Below are positions 59,747-64,000 of a DNA stretch of 64,000 bases, in pieces. The stretch lies in assembly GCF_014451325.2 (NCBI RefSeq), contig NZ_JACSCH020000001.1:350845-414844 (forward strand), written 5' to 3'. How positions within the stretch are numbered: the first letter of the stretch is position 1; each line of letters starts with the position of its first letter. The DNA is from Streptomyces sp. CB02980 (GTDB lineage Bacteria > Actinomycetota > Actinomycetes > Streptomycetales > Streptomycetaceae). The notes beneath the pieces were generated by a model, which worked only from the letters and a program-made list of their open reading frames with translations, searched no databases and was not told where the DNA came from. The translations under genes and the position numbers were made by a program.

Positions 59747-61156
59747 TCACTGCCGTGCGTGCGGGTCCGGCGGGGCGGAGTGACGACTCTCGGGGCCGAA
59801 CCGGCCGAGCAGCGCGGTGAGAAGGACTGCCGTCAGGGTGCCTGCGACGACGCCGCTGCCCAGGATCGTGCGGGCCCAGCCGGGGAACCCCGCATACAGA
59901 TCCGGGGTGAGCAGCGGCAGCAGTCCCACGGTGAGCGCGAGCGCGGCGGTCAGCGAGCCCGTACCGGTGCCGGACAGGTCGGCGCGGCGGAGCATCTCGA
60001 CGCCCATGACGGCGATCACGGCGTAGACGACGAGGGCGGAGCCCCCGACGACGGCCTCGGGTATGCCCGCCAGCGCCCGGGACACGGGCGTGGCCAGGCC
60101 GAGGACGACGAGGAGTACTCCGGCCCCGGCGGTCACGAACCGGCTGCGGACGCCGGTGAGCCGGCCGATGCCGATGTTCTCGGCGCTGGTGACCATGAGG
60201 GACGTACCGAACAGCCCGCCCGCCAGGGAGACGACGGCGTCGGCACGGGCGACGCGCGGGACGTCCCGTTCGGGCGCCGGGGTCCGGCCGACGGTCTCGC
60301 TGTTGAGCACGGTCTGTCCGGTGATCTCGGCCAGGGTGGTGAGGCTGAACAGGAGCAGCGGAAGGGCGGCCAGCAGGTCGAACCGCGGTGTCCCGAAAGG
60401 CAGGAACGCGGGTAGAGCGAAGCCGCTGCCGGCCGCGGGGGCGAAGCCTCCCAGGCCGGTCGCCACCGCCACGGCGGTGCCCGCCGCCATCCCGATGAGG
60501 ACGGAGGTCTGGCGCCAGACGCCGCGCAGGAACACGTACGCGGCGACGGTCGCCGCGACCGTGAGCCCGGCGAGGAGCACCGCGCGGGGCTCGCCCGTGC
60601 CGTCCGGGCCGGTGACGAGCCGGGCCGCGACCCGGATCATCGCGATCCCGATGAGCAGCACTGTCACCCCCATGACCAGGGGCGGGAAGAGCCGTACGAC
60701 GCGGGCGTACAGGGGCAGCACGGCCAGGAGCAGGGCCGCCGCCAGGAGGACGGCGCCGGCGGCGGTCGGCGCCCCGTGGTCCTGGGCGATCTGGAGGAAC
60801 AGTGCGGTCGCGGCGCCGCCGGGCAGCATGACGAACGGAAGGCGGCCGCCGATCCGCCACACGCCGAGGGACTGGAGCAGGGTGCCGGCTCCGCACAGCA
60901 GCAGGACGGCGCTGAGCAGCGAGGCCGTCGCACCGGGCGCCATCCTCAGGGTGCCGGCGACGAGGAAGACGGTGGAGACCGGGGCGGCGATCATGGCCAG
61001 GACGTGCTGGGCCGACAGCGGTACCAGTCTCCGCCAGGGAACCGTCGCGTCGACGGCTTCGACGCCTTCGACCGGGTCGCCGGAGGCAGGAGTGGACGCG
61101 GACGTGGAGTCGGACGTGGCCTCCGGGGTGGCCTTGGACGCCGGGGTGTTCGTCAT
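59747..61156 (-). CDS. NCS2-type nucleobase/cation symporter
   Basis: A 469-residue membrane protein of the xanthine/uracil permease family with about 12-14 helices. Family marks are LSAQHVLAMIAAPVSTVFLVAG, the Gln/Glu motif region LTTLAEITGQTVLNSETVG, and SLAGGLFGTSLMVTSAENIGIGRLTGVRSRFV. It overlaps the arylsulfotransferase-like gene by four bases (ATGA), so both are made together. The substrate may be a purine, pyrimidine or related ring compound. I chose ATG 61156; the frame runs on upstream without coding bias. Confidence 0.88.
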   Translation of the reverse strand: MTNTPASKATPEATSDSTSASTPASGDPVEGVEAVDATVPWRRLVPLSAQHVLAMIAAPVSTVFLVAGTLRMAPGATASLLSAVLLLCGAGTLLQSLGVWRIGGRLPFVMLPGGAATALFLQIAQDHGAPTAAGAVLLAAALLLAVLPLYARVVRLFPPLVMGVTVLLIGIAMIRVAARLVTGPDGTGEPRAVLLAGLTVAATVAAYVFLRGVWRQTSVLIGMAAGTAVAVATGLGGFAPAAGSGFALPAFLPFGTPRFDLLAALPLLLFSLTTLAEITGQTVLNSETVGRTPAPERDVPRVARADAVVSLAGGLFGTSLMVTSAENIGIGRLTGVRSRFVTAGAGVLLVVLGLATPVSRALAGIPEAVVGGSALVVYAVIAVMGVEMLRRADLSGTGTGSLTAALALTVGLLPLLTPDLYAGFPGWARTILGSGVVAGTLTAVLLTALLGRFGPESRHSAPPDPHARQ

Positions 61157-62277
61157 GCCGTCGTCTCCAGCCACGGGATGTCGGCCGCGGTGTAACGGTA
61201 GGCGCGGAAAACCGCGTTGGGTTCGGACGGGAAGAGGCCACGGACTTCGCTCTCGCCGTAGCCGGCGAAGTGCGGGACGACGTACTCCCAGCACAGGTAG
61301 CCGTCCTTGGTCACTTCGAACAGCCTCCCCGACGGCGAGTCGGTGACGAGCGTGTTGCCGTTCGGCAGGCGCTGCGCCGAGCCCATGAAGGGCGCGAAGA
61401 AGAACTCGCGCGCCGGGTCGTGGTACTCCCACACGATGTCGCCGGCGGCCCGGTCGATCTCGATGACGCGGGAGTACGGGACGTCGTGTCCGGGCCGGAA
61501 GGCGCCGTTGTCGAAGACGAGCAGCCGGCCGTCGTCCAGTTCGGTGGGGGCGTGCTGCTGGCTGACCGTGCCGGGGCGGCTGCGCCAGAGGATCTCGCCG
61601 GTGTCGCGGCTGATGACGACGACGGCCGAGACGCTGCGCAGGCTGGCCAGGATGTTGCCGTCCCGCAGGGGCGTGACGCTGTTGATCAGGGGCCAGTGTT
61701 CCCGCGCATAGGCCTCGTGCAGAGGGAAGGACGCGCGGTCGAGGTGCTCCGAGGCCCGCCAGGACCAGAGGAGTTCACCGTTCGGGCCGACCTCCTTGAT
61801 GGTGTCGGCCCAGACGACACCGCCCTCGGCCTCGGAGCCGGGCACGCCGCCCCGTACCGTCGCGGCTTCGGCCCCGGTCAGGGGTTCCAGGGCGGTGTAG
61901 AGGACGCGCCCGTCGTCGAGGTGGTGGGCGTCGTGGTGCTGGAGGGGGTCGCGGTGTTCCCGCAGGACGGTGCCGTCGGGTGCCGCACGGAGCATGACGC
62001 CGCCCCGGTACTTGTGCCACATCGGGAAGAGGGCACGCTCCCCCGGAAGTACGCCGTTGTAGGCCAGCGTGCCGTCGGCGAGCAGACGGGCGTGGCGGCC
62101 GGGGCGGTACGGAAGGTTCCAGCTGTGGACGGTATTGCCGTGGAGATCGATGAGGTAGACCTCCCCGGTGCCGGTGAGCGGTGCGTAGAGGGTGTAGCCG
62201 TCGGACACGGCCGCCTCGTCGAGGGCGATGAGGCCGACAGGACGGCGGCGGCGTGAGTTCTGGTCGACAGAGGGCAC
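61153..62277 (-). CDS. Arylsulfotransferase-like (ASST) beta-propeller protein
   Basis: A 374-residue protein of the Arylsulfotran_2 group. Propeller blades repeat patterns such as GEVYLIDLHGNTVHSWNLPYRPGRHARLLADGTLAYNG, LQHHDAHHLDDGRVLYTALEPL, QQHAPTELDDGRLLVFDNGAFR and GSAQRLPNGNTLVTDSPSGRLFEVT. Conserved His residues in HHDAHHL and QQHAP are active-site candidates. It has no signal peptide, unlike the periplasmic E. coli enzyme, so the reaction may differ. It is first in an operon with an NCS2 permease and divergent from an XRE-cupin regulator. GTG 62277 follows AGGAG. Confidence 0.82.
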   Translation of the reverse strand: MPSVDQNSRRRRPVGLIALDEAAVSDGYTLYAPLTGTGEVYLIDLHGNTVHSWNLPYRPGRHARLLADGTLAYNGVLPGERALFPMWHKYRGGVMLRAAPDGTVLREHRDPLQHHDAHHLDDGRVLYTALEPLTGAEAATVRGGVPGSEAEGGVVWADTIKEVGPNGELLWSWRASEHLDRASFPLHEAYAREHWPLINSVTPLRDGNILASLRSVSAVVVISRDTGEILWRSRPGTVSQQHAPTELDDGRLLVFDNGAFRPGHDVPYSRVIEIDRAAGDIVWEYHDPAREFFFAPFMGSAQRLPNGNTLVTDSPSGRLFEVTKDGYLCWEYVVPHFAGYGESEVRGLFPSEPNAVFRAYRYTAADIPWLETTA

Positions 62278-62293
62278 GTAGGGACTCCTAGCT

Positions 62294-62308
62294 TCAAACT
62301 TTCTTTGA
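62294..62308. promoter_or_regulatory. Operator candidate before the ASST-permease operon
   Basis: TCAAA-CTTTC-TTTGA is an inverted repeat with five-base arms in an AT-rich patch 17 bases before the ASST start. The divergent XRE-cupin regulator at 62467 could bind it. Confidence 0.4.
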
Positions 62309-62466
62309 TGACAACAACCGACTTTGACGGTAGGGCCGCTGTGTGACGGGCGTGTGTCGGGAGTACGAAACCGTCTCCGAGTTCCCGCGTTGCGCCGCGT
62401 AAGGTGCCGTCAGGCGCCGTCGACCAGGGAGAACGGCGCCTCGGGGCGGGGAAGGACGGGACATCC

Positions 62467-63027
62467 ATGGAGGCTGAGAGCACGAACACCCCTCGGGTGG
62501 GGGCTGCGGTACGCCGCCGACGCCGGGCACTCGACCTGACGCTCGCCGACGTGGCGCGGCTCAGCGGGCTCTCCTCCCCGTTCCTGAGCCAGATCGAGAA
62601 TGACCGGGCACGCCCGAGCATGCGGTCGCTGCAGCGGATCGCGGACGCCCTCGGCACCACGGCGGTGCAGCTGCTCGGGACCTCGGACGAGACACGCACG
62701 ATCGACGTGGTGCGCGCAGGTGACGACAGCGGCCTCGACCGGGAGGCCGGCGTCCGGCCGGTGGTACGGGGCCGCCATCAGCTGCACGCGCTCGAGTTCG
62801 TCGGCGAGCACGAGGCGGATCGCGAGTTCCGGCACCGCAACGACGAGCTGATGTACGTGGCGGACGGCTCGGTGGAAGTCGAGGCCGAAGGCCGGATCCA
62901 CCGACTGGGACGCGGGGACACGCTCCTGGTGTCAGGCGGCGTCCGGCACCGCTGGCGCACCGTCGAACCGGGGTCGCGGGTCCTCGTGGTCGCGGTCGGC
63001 GACCACGTCGACGTCCTGGAGCCCTGA
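62467..63027 (+). CDS. XRE-cupin transcriptional regulator
   Basis: A 186-residue regulator. The helix-turn-helix (RRRRRALDLTLADVARLSGLSSPFLSQIENDRARPSMRSLQRIADALG) is textbook XRE. The cupin domain (EFRHRNDELMYVADGSVEVEAEGRIHRLGRGDTLLVSGGVRHRWRT) has the His and Glu residues expected for a metal or ligand site. It is divergent from the ASST-permease operon. GGAAGGAC precedes ATG 62467. Confidence 0.9.
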   Translation: MEAESTNTPRVGAAVRRRRRALDLTLADVARLSGLSSPFLSQIENDRARPSMRSLQRIADALGTTAVQLLGTSDETRTIDVVRAGDDSGLDREAGVRPVVRGRHQLHALEFVGEHEADREFRHRNDELMYVADGSVEVEAEGRIHRLGRGDTLLVSGGVRHRWRTVEPGSRVLVVAVGDHVDVLEP

Positions 63028-63261
63028 CGGGACGAGCGCCTTCCCGACGCTCTCGGACCGGGAACTGTCCACGCCCTGAGCGATCTACCGATCCACACGA
63101 TCTAAGCGATCTACGCGGTGTTCGTCCATGCCTCCGTCTTCTTGATCCTCAAGTGCGTGACGGAGACCGAGGCCGCACGCTGGAAAGCGTGACCTGCCCC
63201 CCGGCCGCCTCACGCCGCCGAAGGCCCACACCGTCGAGTCGACGAAAGGAGCACCGCCGCC

Positions 63262-63873
63262 ATGAGTGACCTCATCCTGATCCGTCACGGCGAGACGGAG
63301 TGGAGCGTGAGTGGGCGCCACACCGGCCGTACCGATCTGCCGCTCACGCCGGACGGCGAGGCGGAGGCACGCACGCTCGCCCCGTTCTTCGAGGGCCTCT
63401 CCCCTTCCTTCGTGCTCACGAGTCCCTTGCGGCGGGCCCGGCACACCGCGGACCTCGCCGGGCTGCGGGACGCGGCGATGGACGAGGACCTGTGCGAGTG
63501 GGACTACGGCGGGTACGAGGGGCTGACCACGGCCCGGATCCACGAGACCCGGCCCGACTGGTCGCTGTGGACCGACGGCGTACCCCCGCACGCCGACGGA
63601 CGGCCGGGCGAGTCCGCCGAGGACGTAGGACGACGGGCCGACCGGGTGCTGGCGCGCATCGCGCCTCTCCTCGCCGCCTCGCAGGAGGACGGCGTGGTGG
63701 TCGCGCACGCGCATCTGCTGCGCGTCCTCACCGCCCGCTACCTTGGCCTGCCGGCGTCCGAGGGGCGGCTGTTCCTCCTGACGACGGCGACGGTCGGCAG
63801 GTTGTCCACGGAGCACGGACTGCCGGTGGTGGCAGGCTGGAACCAGCGCCCGCTCCCCCGTGTCCGTACGTGA
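63262..63873 (+). CDS. Histidine phosphatase family protein (GpmB-like)
   Basis: A 203-residue phosphatase of the phosphoglycerate mutase-like superfamily. The catalytic RHGE motif is LILIRHGETEW (His9), the second basic residue cluster is TSPLRRARHTAD, and the second catalytic His is in VVVAHAHLLRVLTARYLGL. Such enzymes dephosphorylate sugar phosphates or other small molecules. AAAGGAG precedes ATG 63262. The 234-base gap before it carries imperfect GCGATCTA repeats (63080-63118). The last 127 bases of the window show no gene start. Confidence 0.9.
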   Translation: MSDLILIRHGETEWSVSGRHTGRTDLPLTPDGEAEARTLAPFFEGLSPSFVLTSPLRRARHTADLAGLRDAAMDEDLCEWDYGGYEGLTTARIHETRPDWSLWTDGVPPHADGRPGESAEDVGRRADRVLARIAPLLAASQEDGVVVAHAHLLRVLTARYLGLPASEGRLFLLTTATVGRLSTEHGLPVVAGWNQRPLPRVRT

Positions 63874-64000
63874 CACGGAGGCCGGTCGCCTGAAGGAGGG
63901 GCGGCTGCCCGCACCGCCGTACAGGACTCCCCCGACTGAGCCGAAAGAGTGCCCCGTCCACCCGCTCGTCCCCCCGACGACTGGCGGGGCGCCAGGAGCA

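Overview
The window is high-GC actinobacterial chromosome, almost certainly Streptomyces or a close relative. The signs are strong G/C bias at third codon positions, frequent GTG and TTG starts, ATGA/GTGA stop-start overlaps, many one-gene regulators and secreted lipoproteins, and families typical of the genus (DUF574 methyltransferase, DUF4232 lipoprotein, MmyB-type XRE regulator, ECF41 sigma factor). I saw no rRNA, tRNA, CRISPR array, insertion sequence or phage gene. It reads as accessory metabolic chromosome made of self-contained catabolic and regulatory modules.

Layout. 1-5.0 kb: the start of a DUF2975 gene, a MarR regulator with its divergent MFS pump, a VOC protein, and a GNAT-NTF2 fusion divergent from a TetR regulator. 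5.1-12.5 kb: a sugar operon with a class V aminotransferase-like protein, an ABC importer, a GH36-like glycosidase and a LacI regulator, with two LacI-type operators at its head. 12.6-30.3 kb: the most striking block. A minus-strand operon encodes 4-hydroxyproline catabolism: FAD oxidase, [2Fe-2S] protein, FAD/NAD protein, deaminase, 4-hydroxyproline epimerase, semialdehyde dehydrogenase and a GntR regulator. A divergent operon encodes a five-gene oligopeptide ABC importer. Facing it are a secreted M9 collagenase, a second proline-racemase-family enzyme and an ornithine-cyclodeaminase-family reductase. The importer and collagenase promoters carry a 31-base element identical at 30 positions, and its 10-base core recurs before the catabolic operon. 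This fits one regulon that digests collagen outside the cell, imports the peptides and burns the hydroxyproline.

30.5-40.9 kb: a lipoprotein, a TerD fusion, a DUF574 methyltransferase, a second sugar ABC operon whose GH13 glucosidase is broken by a one-base frameshift right after its catalytic Glu, and a solute-binding protein with no lipobox. 41-49.8 kb: a PadR-controlled ABC/FtsX exporter, then a two-component system divergent from a ferric-reductase-like flavocytochrome, an FMN-binding protein and its ApbE flavin transferase. 49.9-64 kb: small regulator-target pairs, namely XRE-cupin/DHA2 pump, an ECF41 sigma factor with its carboxymuconolactone decarboxylase partner and a matching promoter, MmyB-type XRE/aldo-keto reductase, and XRE-cupin/arylsulfotransferase plus NCS2 permease. 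Between them lie an AbfB-fold protein, a DUF4232 lipoprotein, an AAA kinase, a rhodanese and a histidine phosphatase.
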